From Desulfosporosinus shakirovi (GTDB lineage Bacteria; Bacillota; Desulfitobacteriia; Desulfitobacteriales; Desulfitobacteriaceae), in assembly GCF_020595055.1 (NCBI RefSeq), contig NZ_JAJDOO010000001.1, positions 248,001-312,000 on the forward strand: a stretch of 64,000 nucleotides of DNA, read 5' to 3'. The notes below the pieces were generated by a model. The model searched no databases, had not been told where the DNA came from, and saw nothing but the letters and a program-made list of their open reading frames with translations. Shown here one piece after another: positions 1 to 8,685 of this stretch; the stretch's first letter is position 1, and the number at the start of each line of letters is the position of its first letter. The translations under genes and the position numbers were made by a program.

Positions 1-184
1 CGCTCAAATCACTTTACCCCCTTGTCTTGGACGATGCTCAACAAACATTACTTCTTTCATTTTAGCATACTGCCCAGACAAATGTATGCGTGAAAACCGG
101 GAACGGTTTTATACAATTCTCCAGTTCATTGAGGCTAAGTGTTAATTCATGTCGAAGAGTTTTAATGAGAATCCTAATGAAACG

Positions 185-226
185 GATAGTGAACTCGTTC
201 AGCTAAAGCTGAACGAGTTCACTATC
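185..226 (-). terminator. Perfect 19-bp hairpin at the end of the first methyltransferase operon
   Basis: Nineteen bases (185-203) are exactly complementary to 208-226 around a TAAA loop. The hairpin reaches the first base of the stop codon of the DUF2284 gene. No long T-run follows, so it may act as a terminator or as an mRNA 3'-end stabiliser. I see no gene in bases 1-184. Confidence 0.7.
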
Positions 227-783
227 TAATCGAGGTTAAACATAATAAGGCTGATACATGAAATAGTATTTTTACCGTTATTATAAGACATCCCACAACT
301 CTTCTCCAAGGCCATGACGTCTATTCCGCAGGCCTCTACGGAAGAAACTGCTTCTTCAGGGAATCGGCACTCCTGACCGTCAAGAAAAGCACACCGGCCA
401 CAGTAAGTACAAGGGCCAACATTCAGAGGAAGGAATTCGTTGAAAGCTCCGGTGCTCCTTATATTGTCTAATACTTTTCTTAATATCTTTGTATGCTCTT
501 CAATGCCTTCTTGCATACCTTCGTAATCAAAAGAATCTTCGAGTTGATATACAGTTTGGAATAATAGTCCTTGTTTAAACTTTAAAGCTTTTTCCTTCAT
601 CTCATCAATCGAACCTACTGCAGGGGGACACATCCAATTTTTGTTGTAACTTCCGCACGAATTCTGCTCGCATTGCAACCTAAAGTCGTTATTAAATAGA
701 ATATCTTCCTTTGCAATAATTGCTGATTGATCAACCCCCAGAGACTTTAGAAAAGACATCAAATCATCTATGGCTGAGCTCAT
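226..783 (-). CDS. DUF2284 cysteine-rich metal-binding protein
   Basis: The 185-residue protein has two cysteine groups: an N-terminal one around LQCEQNSCGSYNKNWMCPP and a C-terminal one around CTYCGRCAFLDGQEC. This is the DUF2284 pattern (predicted metal or Fe-S binding). DUF2284 genes are often found beside corrinoid methyltransferases, and this one lies 172 bases downstream of a URO-D methyltransferase on the same strand. The ATG has a GAGGAGTG ribosome site. The biochemical role is unknown; electron transfer or metal delivery to the corrinoid system is only inference. Confidence 0.8.
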   Translation of the reverse strand: MSSAIDDLMSFLKSLGVDQSAIIAKEDILFNNDFRLQCEQNSCGSYNKNWMCPPAVGSIDEMKEKALKFKQGLLFQTVYQLEDSFDYEGMQEGIEEHTKILRKVLDNIRSTGAFNEFLPLNVGPCTYCGRCAFLDGQECRFPEEAVSSVEACGIDVMALEKSCGMSYNNGKNTISCISLIMFNLD

Positions 784-866
784 AATTACACTCCTCGTAG
801 AATAGCATCAATAAAGAACTATAGGAATTATTTAAAACTTTTAAAATTAATCTCAATCAAAGTAAG

Positions 867-891
867 GCCCCCGAAGACGAACTTCGGAGGC
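867..891 (-). terminator. Hairpin after the URO-D methyltransferase gene
   Basis: GCCTCCGAAG pairs with CTTCGGGGGC (one mismatch) around a short loop, 65 bases past the stop of the upstream gene. The U-tract is weak, so read-through to the DUF2284 gene is possible. Confidence 0.5.
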
Positions 892-955
892 ATTTCGCAC
901 TGTCAAAAAGTATAAACTTACGTCTATACTCGCTAAGAATTAGCGCGACTTTATT

Positions 956-1933
956 TCAGAACATTTCTTTACTCATTCTGTCGATTGCTTCTGTGGCAGA
1001 ATCATAGACACCCGGGAAGGAACTAAAATTCAAACCTTGAGTTAAATTAGGAATAAAATATAACTTCCCGCAATTTTTGCAGGCCCTCTCTACTTCTTTG
1101 GCCACGATTTCAGGTGTCCATTCCGGAAAATCAACGACGCCACTATCGATATCCCCCATAAAGCTGATTTGTCCGCCGTATTTCTTGATCAGTTCGGGAG
1201 TGTTATTTGTTGTCATAACCCCCTGCCAGATATCTATTCCCATTTCAATCATATAGGGAACCAGGTTCGCTGCATAGGAATCACTGTGATGCACGATCAA
1301 CTCAACACCATTAGCTTTGTAGAATGCATAGATTTTCTTGTAAGCTGGCAAATAGAACTCTTCGAACATTGCCGGTGATATAAAGGAAGATTTTTGGCTG
1401 CCCCAGTCATCATGATGGAAAAGGGCATCTGGATGAAGACGATCGATCAGGATTTTGGCATAGTTTAGCTCAGCTTCCGTAAGATAATCAATCAGCTCAT
1501 GCATTGCTTCAGGTTCTTCATAAAGAGCCATTAAGGCATCTTCCATACTCATCAGGTGATGACACATTTCAAAAACCCCGGGGGCAACGAATGCTGTTAC
1601 AAATTGTTCATTGCGATCGATTGAATTGGCATGCGCAACAGCTGCAGCCCAAGCCTCATCAGAATTATCAATAACAGGCGCTTTCACGTATTTTCTCCAC
1701 TCTGTAATATCCTTTAATACTTTGTGTTCATCGTCATGTACAGGAAACTGACCCAGCTGACCTTCCGGCCATCTAAAGGTAATCCCCCAGCTATTCTTGA
1801 ATTCTGAACCTGGTGGGCACATAAGCTGTACAGGAACTTCAAGGATAATGTCCATAAATTCGTATTGATTAACAAAGCGATCCGGATTGCCACCTTTGAT
1901 CGTTTCCATTAAATTCTGCTTCTTCGTTAACAT
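956..1933 (-). CDS. URO-D (MtaA/MtvB-like) family methyltransferase
   Basis: The 325-residue protein belongs to the uroporphyrinogen decarboxylase fold family. It is not a haem-pathway HemE: it sits directly downstream of a corrinoid protein and a methyl-H4folate transferase gene. In MtvB/Odm-type O-demethylases the URO-D protein transfers a methyl group from the substrate to the corrinoid protein. The MtaA zinc motif HxC is not evident; the equivalent region reads IVHHSDSYAANL, so a thiol substrate is unlikely. The ATG has an AAAGGAGG site. The substrate (methoxylated aromatic, methylated amine or other) cannot be read from the sequence. Confidence 0.8.
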   Translation of the reverse strand: MLTKKQNLMETIKGGNPDRFVNQYEFMDIILEVPVQLMCPPGSEFKNSWGITFRWPEGQLGQFPVHDDEHKVLKDITEWRKYVKAPVIDNSDEAWAAAVAHANSIDRNEQFVTAFVAPGVFEMCHHLMSMEDALMALYEEPEAMHELIDYLTEAELNYAKILIDRLHPDALFHHDDWGSQKSSFISPAMFEEFYLPAYKKIYAFYKANGVELIVHHSDSYAANLVPYMIEMGIDIWQGVMTTNNTPELIKKYGGQISFMGDIDSGVVDFPEWTPEIVAKEVERACKNCGKLYFIPNLTQGLNFSSFPGVYDSATEAIDRMSKEMF

Positions 1934-1989
1934 TATTTTCGGCCTCCTTTTATTTAGTTAAAGCTTGACACATTAAACCAATAAGGAGA

Positions 1990-2622
1990 TTAAGCGCTTA
2001 CCAATTCTTTGGCTTTAACAGCGGCACTCCCCGCATCAGGAGCAAAACCGTCTGCTCCGATTTCATCCGCCATCTCCTGGGATACAGGTGCACCACCGAC
2101 AATGACTTTGAATCCGGTTAATCCGCTTGTTTTAAGGGTTTGAACTGTTTCTTTCATTGCCGGCAATGTTGTCGTAAGAAGACCAGAGCATGCTACTATG
2201 GTTACATTTTCCTGTTCTTTGACGGCGTTAACAAATTTCTCTGCGGAAACATCTACGCCCAGATCAACCACTTTGAACCCGGCACTTTCGATCATCATGG
2301 CGACGAGGTTTTTACCGATGTCATGCAGATCGCCTTGAACAGTACCAATAACACAGGTCCCTAAAGAAGATGTGCTGGTCCCGGTGAGAAGAGGTTTGAG
2401 TACATCGACGCCCTTGGACATAGCTTTAGCGGCCATCAGCATTTCAGGCACAAAAACTTCCCCTGCAGAAAATTTTTCCCCTACGACGCCCATAGAGTCG
2501 ATCATAGCCTGGAGAATGTCCCCCGCTGCGCTTCCTTCATCTAGTGCTTCCTGCACTAAACCCGGTACAAGTTTAGCTTTTCCTGCCTCTACCTTGGCTT
2601 TTACTTCTGTGATCTTTGTCAT
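1990..2622 (-). CDS. Corrinoid (cobalamin-binding) methyl carrier protein
   Basis: The 210-residue protein has an N-terminal helical cap (about residues 1-85, Pfam B12-binding_2 type) and a Rossmann-like B12-binding domain. The cobalt-ligand motif is GDLHDIGKN, with the lower-ligand histidine at residue 100. It shuttles a methyl group from the URO-D methyltransferase to the methyl-H4folate transferase encoded just upstream. The ATG at 2622 has AGGAGG nine bases before it; a TTG six bases further upstream is too close to that site. Spacing to the neighbours is 56 and 27 bases, which fits one operon. Confidence 0.9.
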   Translation of the reverse strand: MTKITEVKAKVEAGKAKLVPGLVQEALDEGSAAGDILQAMIDSMGVVGEKFSAGEVFVPEMLMAAKAMSKGVDVLKPLLTGTSTSSLGTCVIGTVQGDLHDIGKNLVAMMIESAGFKVVDLGVDVSAEKFVNAVKEQENVTIVACSGLLTTTLPAMKETVQTLKTSGLTGFKVIVGGAPVSQEMADEIGADGFAPDAGSAAVKAKELVSA

Positions 2623-2649
2623 TTTCAATTCCTCCTAGTGTTATGATAT

Positions 2650-3453
2650 TTATTTCTTTTGACCAAATTTATCTTCTCGATATGCTCCAATATACTCCAT
2701 GCAGTATTCGTCCTGTCCTAAGAGCGCTTCAGTGGCATAGAGCATGCCCATCATATCTCTGTTTAACGGGTCGATGATCGCACTGTCCATGCCTGCGTTT
2801 ATCGCCAGCACGAGGAAGGCCTGGTTGACAAGTTTTCTGACAGGAAGATTAAAAGAAATGTTGCTTGCTCCTCCTGTTACATGAATTTCGGGATACTGTG
2901 TTTTGATTTCTTTGATGACTTCTACCACCGTGTTAATTCCGTCTTCCGAGGTGCAGAGCATTTGAACTAAAGGATCAATATGCAGCCGAGACGGGTCAAT
3001 GTTATATTCTTTAGCCTTTTTCATAATGCCCGCAAAAACTTCCAAACGCTTTTCTGAATCCTGGGGAATTCCCGTGTCATCGCATAGAAGAGCAACACAT
3101 TCCCATTTCGTATCAGCTATCAAAGGAAATATGACTTCAATCTTATCTCCTTCCAGGGAGACCGAATTGATAAGACCCGGCTTGTTGCAGAATTTAATAG
3201 CCTCTGCACAAATATGAACATTAGGGCTGTCAATAGCAATGGGTGTATCTGTAACCTCCTGTACCAGGTCGATAAGCCACTTAATGGTTTCAAGTTCAAT
3301 GCTGTTTTCAACTGATGCACACACATCAATGAAGGCAGCTCCTGCTTCCGACTGATCTTTAGCCAGTTTTCTAATAAGGTCTTCATCCTTCGCAGCAATT
3401 GCCTTTGCTACGGAAGGAATTGCTCCGTTGATTTTTTCTCCAATAATTATCAA
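2650..3453 (-). CDS. Methyltetrahydrofolate:corrinoid methyltransferase (pterin-binding, MtvA/AcsE/MtgA-like)
   Basis: The 267-residue protein starts IIIGEKINGAIPSVAKAI, typical of the pterin-binding (DHPS-like) methyltransferases that move a methyl group between a corrinoid protein and H4folate. FIDVCAS, AIDSPN and NSVSLEGDK mark the TIM-barrel strands seen in AcsE, MtvA and MtgA. It is the first gene of the cluster (MeTr - corrinoid - URO-D - DUF2284). It starts with TTG behind GGAGG, as does its paralogue at 5372-6184. No reductive activator of the corrinoid (RamA-like) is encoded in the window. Confidence 0.88.
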   Translation of the reverse strand: MIIIGEKINGAIPSVAKAIAAKDEDLIRKLAKDQSEAGAAFIDVCASVENSIELETIKWLIDLVQEVTDTPIAIDSPNVHICAEAIKFCNKPGLINSVSLEGDKIEVIFPLIADTKWECVALLCDDTGIPQDSEKRLEVFAGIMKKAKEYNIDPSRLHIDPLVQMLCTSEDGINTVVEVIKEIKTQYPEIHVTGGASNISFNLPVRKLVNQAFLVLAINAGMDSAIIDPLNRDMMGMLYATEALLGQDEYCMEYIGAYREDKFGQKK

Positions 3454-3692
3454 AATCAGTCAACCTCCATTTGAATTTTAGGCCTAATTAATCAATTACC
3501 TTCCTCCAGCGTTTCATGCTAAAATACAAGTAATGAAAAAATTAATTCCCCTTTCTTTTTCTTTATCCAGTTGTATAGTTGTCTATATAAGTTAATATTC
3601 GATTTTTTCGGACTATTACCTTTGGTCAATTTTACAAAATATATGGCGTGAACAGTATATTGTGCACTCTGTCATTGGACAAGGAGGTTTCC

Positions 3693-4943
3693 ATGGAGCA
3701 TAATTCTAATTTTTCTCAATTTTCCGCAAGGTTAGTCAAGACACTGAGCAAAGAATCAAGCATGCAAGCCCTTGTCGATCTGGGGTATGAAGTCCTTGGC
3801 AATCCTTTTACGATCACTGACTATAGCGTAAAAGTACTTGCTTCAACCGGTGAAAGCAAAGTAACCGATGACCCCGTCTGGAACGAGCTTAAGGCGAATA
3901 ATAACTTTATCTTTCAGACCTACTCCTATTATGTAAAGAATAGTTTATTTGACCAAATAGCAAAAAATGATGCTCCTTTTTACTGGTCGGATCCTTATTG
4001 CAAATACCCCAGACTGATCGGGAAGATACGTATCAACAACAAAGATGTTGCTAGTATGGTGGTTTGCGCCCATAATCGGGATTTTACTGAAAACGATAAG
4101 GAATTGGTTTCCCTGCTTTGCGATGCCTTTTCGATTGAGTTGCAAAAAACTAAATATATAGATTTTTCCCCGAGACTAGTGCAGCAAAACTTTTTGAACG
4201 ATTTGCTTGATGGGAAGTTCGAAAACGAAAGATTAATTGTTGAACGCCTGAAAATCTTAGGCTTAAAGTTTAAAAGCAAGTTGTTCGTTATCGTCATTGA
4301 TATACAGAATTTAGACAAATCAAGATCAACCCTTCATTTCATGAGGGATGAAATTGAAAATAAGTTAGCTAACGCGGAAGCGATAGTCTATCATCAAAAA
4401 ATTGTAGTACTCGCCAGTTGTGAAAATGATAGGCATTTTCAAGAGATAGAATTAAAGCCTTTAAAAGAATTTATTAAAACTAATCATCTGCAAACCGGAA
4501 TAAGTCGCTCATTTTCGAAATTAACGGATGTAACGGAACATTACCTTGAGTCGGTCGAAGCAATAAAGTTGGGAAATCATATAAATAGAGACCAACTTTT
4601 TTACAAATATGATGATTTTATGTTTTTCGATTTGATTAGTAATTATACAAACGGTGAAAAAATTAAAAATTTGATTCACCCTTCCTTGATAAGACTCATT
4701 GAATATGATAAGGAAAACGGCACGGATTATGTCCGAAGCTTTTATACTTTTATCTGCAATTTTAAAAATGTTAAAGACTCGGCTAATACTTTGAATATCC
4801 ATCGTAACACTATGTTTCATAGGATTGAAAAAATAGAAAAGCTATTAAATGTTGATTTGAATGATGGGGATGTATTTTTTCAACTCTATCTATCCTATAA
4901 AATCCTGGAATTTTATAAAATTGCTTTGCCTAATAGGTTATAG
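3693..4943 (+). CDS. PucR/CdaR-type transcriptional regulator
   Basis: The 416-residue protein ends in a PucR-type helix-turn-helix: VKDSANTLNIHRNTMFHRI near residues 355-385. The middle resembles a GGDEF-like CdaR region, and the N-terminal ~150 residues look like a sensory domain. The ATG at 3693 is chosen because AAGGAGG lies six bases before it; a GTG 45 bases upstream is in frame but lacks a ribosome site. It is divergent from the first methyltransferase operon across about 240 bases and probably activates it in response to the methyl donor. The effector is unknown. Confidence 0.82.
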   Translation: MEHNSNFSQFSARLVKTLSKESSMQALVDLGYEVLGNPFTITDYSVKVLASTGESKVTDDPVWNELKANNNFIFQTYSYYVKNSLFDQIAKNDAPFYWSDPYCKYPRLIGKIRINNKDVASMVVCAHNRDFTENDKELVSLLCDAFSIELQKTKYIDFSPRLVQQNFLNDLLDGKFENERLIVERLKILGLKFKSKLFVIVIDIQNLDKSRSTLHFMRDEIENKLANAEAIVYHQKIVVLASCENDRHFQEIELKPLKEFIKTNHLQTGISRSFSKLTDVTEHYLESVEAIKLGNHINRDQLFYKYDDFMFFDLISNYTNGEKIKNLIHPSLIRLIEYDKENGTDYVRSFYTFICNFKNVKDSANTLNIHRNTMFHRIEKIEKLLNVDLNDGDVFFQLYLSYKILEFYKIALPNRL

Positions 4944-4956
4944 CCAAAAGTTCATG

Positions 4957-5008
4957 AAAAAGCCATAATCTCGTTGTAATATTCAGTGAGATTATGGCTG
5001 TGATTATT
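4957..5008. repeat. Short dispersed repeat, copy 1 (hairpin CCATAATCTC/GAGATTATGG)
   Basis: Fourteen bases past the PucR-type gene. The inverted repeat AGCCATAATCTC ... GAGATTATGGCT is followed by TGTGATTATT. The same core opens the longer copies at 10172-10359 and 15982-16155. It may also serve as a terminator. Confidence 0.7.
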
Positions 5009-5371
5009 CGTTCTATATGAATGCACATAAATTATTGCACTTAAATTATTAGTAACAACAGCAATTATATGTGCGACAGTTTGCTTAATGTGTCCAATGA
5101 TGAGCTTTGTGGCAACGATTCTGTATAACGGTATCACTAAAGACTTCCTTGCACAGTGGATGCAGAAAATAGTGTTCAATTTTCCATTCGCTTTTTTTCA
5201 CAATTGTTATTTATACAGCCCCTTGTAAGATTCCTTTTCGGCACCATTTTCAAGGAGCAGCACAAACGGGTCTACTACCTATCTCATTGTTCTAAGAACT
5301 ATCACTTGACTCATACCTGTTTGTCGGATAATACAAGTGCGTTAGGTCACAATAAAACCTTTCTCGTGCAT
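5009..5371. other. Intergenic region without a recognisable gene
   Basis: Open frames here on both strands have no ribosome site and no family resemblance. One plus-strand frame runs into the following gene on the opposite strand. I see no RNA gene. Confidence 0.5.
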
Positions 5372-6184
5372 TTAGCTTTCAACCCTAATCGGTCCGATTT
5401 TATTTTTCCGGTAAGCATTGGAAAATTGTCGGCACAGCCTGTCCCGTCCCATTAGTGCTTCCGTTGTAAGAAGGGTTGTATACATATCTCTGCTGCACGG
5501 ATCTATAATTGCCGAATCCATGCCGGCGAACAGCGCAATGGTCAGAAAATGCTGGTTTACAATTTTTCTTAGGGGCATCCCAAAGGAAATATTACTTAAC
5601 CCTGAGGTTACCTTGATCGATGGATACAGGTTCTTGACTGTTTTCATCGTTTCGAGAAACGTTAATAACGATTGGGAATCTGTAGATAAGGCAAGGACCA
5701 ATGGATCAATATGGAGTCGTTCGGGCGTAATATCATAGTTTTGTGCCTTTTCCACCAATAGTTTAGTAATATCTACCCTAGTCTGAATATCCGATGGAAT
5801 TCCATGGTTGTCACAAGTTAAGGCAATTACTCCCCAATCCGTTCCTTTAATTAGTGGGAAAATCACCTCACACTTATCCCCTTCGGCAGAGACAGAATTG
5901 ATCAGTCCAGGTTTTCTCGCCTGACTAACTACTTGTTCAATCACTCTGGGGTTAGGACTATCGATACACAACGGTGTTTCAACGGCATCTTGCACGATAT
6001 TCATCAGCCACATTAAAGTCTCTGTCTCAACCTCTGGGGCAGTACTGGCACACACGTCTAAATAATCGGCTCCGGCCTCAGTTTGTTTTACAGCCAAGTC
6101 GCGAATGAATTGTTCATCTTTTTCTTGAATAGCTCTTTTTACACTAGGTATTGTGCCATTAATTTTCTCTCCGATGATAATCAA
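5372..6184 (-). CDS. Methyltetrahydrofolate:corrinoid methyltransferase, second copy
   Basis: This 270-residue paralogue of the product of 2650-3453 shares the opening IIIGEKINGTIPSVKRAI, the YLDVCAST, CIDSPNP and NSVSAEGDKCEVIFPL segments and the C-terminal FAGMDSAIIDP. The start is TTG behind AGGAGG. It is the last gene of the second cluster, separated from the 41-residue ORF by about 160 bases that contain a strong hairpin. It may therefore be expressed at a different level from the URO-D and corrinoid genes. Confidence 0.87.
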   Translation of the reverse strand: MIIIGEKINGTIPSVKRAIQEKDEQFIRDLAVKQTEAGADYLDVCASTAPEVETETLMWLMNIVQDAVETPLCIDSPNPRVIEQVVSQARKPGLINSVSAEGDKCEVIFPLIKGTDWGVIALTCDNHGIPSDIQTRVDITKLLVEKAQNYDITPERLHIDPLVLALSTDSQSLLTFLETMKTVKNLYPSIKVTSGLSNISFGMPLRKIVNQHFLTIALFAGMDSAIIDPCSRDMYTTLLTTEALMGRDRLCRQFSNAYRKNKIGPIRVES

Positions 6185-6254
6185 ACTACTTTTGCCTCCT
6201 TATTTAACCTTGTTAGTTCAGGTAGCGCTTGCTTCTAAGGAATACAAGCGCCAC

Positions 6255-6287
6255 TTACTGCAAAAGTTAATCAACTTTTTGCAGTAA
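6255..6287 (-). terminator. Hairpin between the 41-residue ORF and the second methyl-H4folate transferase gene
   Basis: TTACTGCAAAAGTT pairs with AACTTTTTGCAGTAA with one bulged base around a short loop. Read on the minus strand the 3' arm ends in AAAGT-type sequence, not a U-run. It could be a partial terminator, an attenuator or an RNA-stability element. Confidence 0.55.
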
Positions 6288-6345
6288 ATCAATAATGCGG
6301 CAGGTAAATTTCTCTTTAACGTGTACATTCACAAATTCGTAATTT

Positions 6346-6471
6346 TTAAACAAACAATCCTACATAAATAACCAAGCTTACAAAACCATCAATTTCTTCT
6401 TGACTTTTGGCTTGCAGAATTTCCTTGGCAATTTTTTCTATTACCTGTATGTTAGTGATTTTTTCGTTCAT
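6346..6471 (-). CDS. 41-residue small protein in the methyltransferase cluster
   Basis: ATG at 6471 reads MNEKITNIQVIEKIAKEILQ, then AKSQEEIDGFVSLVIYVGLFV and a TAA at 6346. A GGGAG ribosome site lies just before the ATG, and the ORF begins 23 bases after the URO-D gene stops on the same strand. The N-terminal half is predicted amphipathic helix (alternating I/E/K), and the last ~12 residues are hydrophobic. I do not recognise it. It may be a small subunit or regulator of the methyltransferase system, or the remnant of a longer gene. Confidence 0.55.
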   Translation of the reverse strand: MNEKITNIQVIEKIAKEILQAKSQEEIDGFVSLVIYVGLFV

Positions 6472-6494
6472 TTCTCCCACCCCTTACCAATTAA

Positions 6495-7649
6495 TTACAA
6501 TCTACAGTCTCTGATATAGTCTGCAACTGCTTTTAAATTTTCAGGACGTCCATCTACAGGATACATCATTGGAGTATCAGGTGTGATAAAATATCCGCCA
6601 CCAGGGCATAAATCCTGAATTAAGCCCTTAACATGATCGATGCATTCTTCTTTAGTTCCATGTTGCATTAAAGTGGTTGATAATCCTCCTGCCACCGCCA
6701 TTGAACTGCCCAGCTTTTTCTTTACAAGTCTCATATCATCCTCTTGGAATACACCTATGATTCCTTTTTTAGGCAAGTCTTGCAAGTAATCAAATAAATG
6801 TCCATACTTCTTCTCAAAATAATAAACAACATTGTGGCCTTGTTCTACCATATATTCAGCAAATCCTTTAAAGGAAGGCCAATAAGTTTTTTCGAAATCT
6901 CTTGGACTTAAGAAAGCAGGTATATGCATTGGGATAAAAATCGCCTTATCACTCGCAGGCTTTATCGAACGAATTATTGGCTTATATGCTTCTAATATAG
7001 CCAATCCTACATCCCGAACTAGTTCTGGACATCGCTTTATATCACTGACAATACCTGTAAATTCCCTAAAAAAGTCAAATAAGAAATCAACCGGATTAAC
7101 CATAATCCCTGACAACGTAAGGTGACACCCCTTCTCCTCACACGCTTGCATATAATTCGAAAATTTTTGTCCCTCACCAAGGACCGCTTCCACAATTCTA
7201 TTATATTTTTCTTCAGGGTTTATATCTTGTAGTACCTCAAATCTTCTGGGTAGAACTGTTTCTAAAAGATAAGTATTCGGGTCCTTTATTAATTCGGGGT
7301 ATTCTTCAGGTCCCATAATACGGACTTTCTCCGGATCTTGCATTTTTTCAAAATTTCTGACAACATAAGTTCCCCCACCAAGGATTCTGGTCTTCGGTGC
7401 ATAAAAAAGGTTTGCTGGCAACCATGGAAAAATTGTCGTATCAAATTGCAAATCGTCGGATACTTTGGCCACAACATCTGTAGCCATATCATATGAAGTG
7501 ACTGCAGATTTTTCCACTCCGGCATAGAATGGATAATAATCATCAGCACTTAACATAAAAGGCGGTTTATCTACTTCTTCTCTACGAATAGTTTTGGCAA
7601 CTCTTTCTTGTTTTTCTTTGTATAATTTCGTTAGCCTTTGGTCACTCAT
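6495..7649 (-). CDS. URO-D family methyltransferase, second cluster
   Basis: The 384-residue protein is a longer URO-D-fold methyltransferase, distinct in sequence from the one at 956-1933. Family marks include the C-terminal GGYFITPDTPMMYPVD segment and the central FFREFTGIVSDIKRCPELV. The ATG follows the TAA of the corrinoid gene with no gap (TAAATG), so translation is coupled. No MtaA-type HxC zinc motif is visible. It probably demethylates a methoxy or N-methyl compound onto the corrinoid protein encoded just upstream; the substrate is unknown. Confidence 0.8.
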   Translation of the reverse strand: MSDQRLTKLYKEKQERVAKTIRREEVDKPPFMLSADDYYPFYAGVEKSAVTSYDMATDVVAKVSDDLQFDTTIFPWLPANLFYAPKTRILGGGTYVVRNFEKMQDPEKVRIMGPEEYPELIKDPNTYLLETVLPRRFEVLQDINPEEKYNRIVEAVLGEGQKFSNYMQACEEKGCHLTLSGIMVNPVDFLFDFFREFTGIVSDIKRCPELVRDVGLAILEAYKPIIRSIKPASDKAIFIPMHIPAFLSPRDFEKTYWPSFKGFAEYMVEQGHNVVYYFEKKYGHLFDYLQDLPKKGIIGVFQEDDMRLVKKKLGSSMAVAGGLSTTLMQHGTKEECIDHVKGLIQDLCPGGGYFITPDTPMMYPVDGRPENLKAVADYIRDCRL

Positions 7650-8288
7650 TTAGCTCACCCACCCTTGAATCATTCTTATACCTTCCGCGGCATTGATTGT
7701 CCAGGCATCAGCGCCTATTCGCTTACAGGCAGCTTCTGTTACAGGACTGCCACCGATAATGATTTTGATATCATCTCTTAGCCCAGCTTCTTTTAGGCCT
7801 TCTACTGTATCTTTCATGGAATCCAAGGACAGGGTCAGTACGCCGCTCATGCCCACAACATCAGGGTTTACTTCTTTTACTTTTTCTATAAAAGCACTTA
7901 CAGGTTGATCAATCCCTAAATCGAATACCTCAAATCCCGCTGCTTCCGCCATATTCTTAAATATTTGTTTGCCCATGTCATGCAGATCTCCATGAACTGT
8001 TCCAATGACCATAGTACCTACTTTCGGCCCATTCACTGCACCAATGACAGGTTTTATTAAAGCTAAGGCAGCTGTTAATATTTCACCGGAAAAAATTAAA
8101 TCTCCAACAAAATATATGCCTTTTTCGTATAAATCCCCTACCAGGGTCATCCCTTCCTGACAAGCAGTAACTACTTCTCGTGCTTCCTCTACTGTTGGTC
8201 CTGAAGCTATGAACTCATTAAGCATATCGAGCAGGTTTTTTTCGTCCAGGTCTCCCAAAGCTTGGGTTATTTTTTTTAAATCTAACAT
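7650..8288 (-). CDS. Corrinoid methyl carrier protein, second cluster
   Basis: The 212-residue protein has the helical cap (residues ~1-85) and the B12 domain with motif GDLHDMGKQ; the cobalt-ligand histidine is residue 103. The ATG at 8288 has AGGAG seven bases before it. A longer frame to 8309 has no ribosome site. It is the first gene of the second cluster (corrinoid - URO-D - 41-aa ORF - MeTr) and is divergent from a third corrinoid gene at 8686. Confidence 0.9.
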   Translation of the reverse strand: MLDLKKITQALGDLDEKNLLDMLNEFIASGPTVEEAREVVTACQEGMTLVGDLYEKGIYFVGDLIFSGEILTAALALIKPVIGAVNGPKVGTMVIGTVHGDLHDMGKQIFKNMAEAAGFEVFDLGIDQPVSAFIEKVKEVNPDVVGMSGVLTLSLDSMKDTVEGLKEAGLRDDIKIIIGGSPVTEAACKRIGADAWTINAAEGIRMIQGWVS

Positions 8289-8436
8289 AAAATTTCTCCT
8301 CTTTCTCAAATTGCAGCACGATACATCGTATTAATTTCATTAAACGCTTACCTGTTATGTGCTCGTCGTAATTGTGCCTTTAAAGTGAAAAATCACCTCC
8401 GATTTCAATTACCTAAGCTACCTGTAATATCTTATA

Positions 8437-8458
8437 ATAACTTGTTATTACAAGTTAT
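8437..8458. promoter_or_regulatory. Palindromic operator candidate, site 1
   Basis: ATAACTTGT-TATT-ACAAGTTAT is a perfect 9+4+9 palindrome in the 397-base region between the divergent corrinoid genes. It shares TTATTACAAGT with site 2 at 8612-8635. The nearest candidate binder is the GntR-type regulator encoded at 9354. Confidence 0.55.
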
Positions 8459-8611
8459 ATTATTCTGACTCTTATGATTTGTCAAGATGAAATTAAGGCT
8501 ATTTTCTGATAAGATCAAGCTTGCATATTTCTCTTTTCTCTACTTGTCATTGAGGGAGAGCTATTTCAAATTGACAAGAAGTAGTAAGGGCGTTAGTATT
8601 ATTCTATTGAT

Positions 8612-8635
8612 CTTATTATTACAAGTAATGATAAG
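8612..8635. promoter_or_regulatory. Palindromic operator candidate, site 2
   Basis: CTTATTATTAC-AA-GTAATGATAAG has 11-base arms with one mismatch. It carries the same TTATTACAAGT core as site 1 and lies about 50 bases before the start of the third corrinoid gene, a position suited to repression. Confidence 0.5.
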
Positions 8636-8685
8636 CTATTACTGTGCTTCTAGAAAATTAATAATAATCTTAGGAGGCGAGTAAG

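Noticed and set aside
1-184. 18-codon minus-strand frame near the left edge
   Set aside because: No ribosome site and no recognisable sequence; the edge prevents further judgement.
4952-5455. Open frames of 75 and 99 codons on opposite strands after the PucR-type gene
   Set aside because: No ribosome sites and no family resemblance; the plus frame runs into the following minus-strand gene.
8487-8684. 65-codon plus-strand frame before the third corrinoid gene
   Set aside because: No ribosome site, low-complexity hydrophobic sequence, and it covers a predicted operator; it is most likely untranslated leader.
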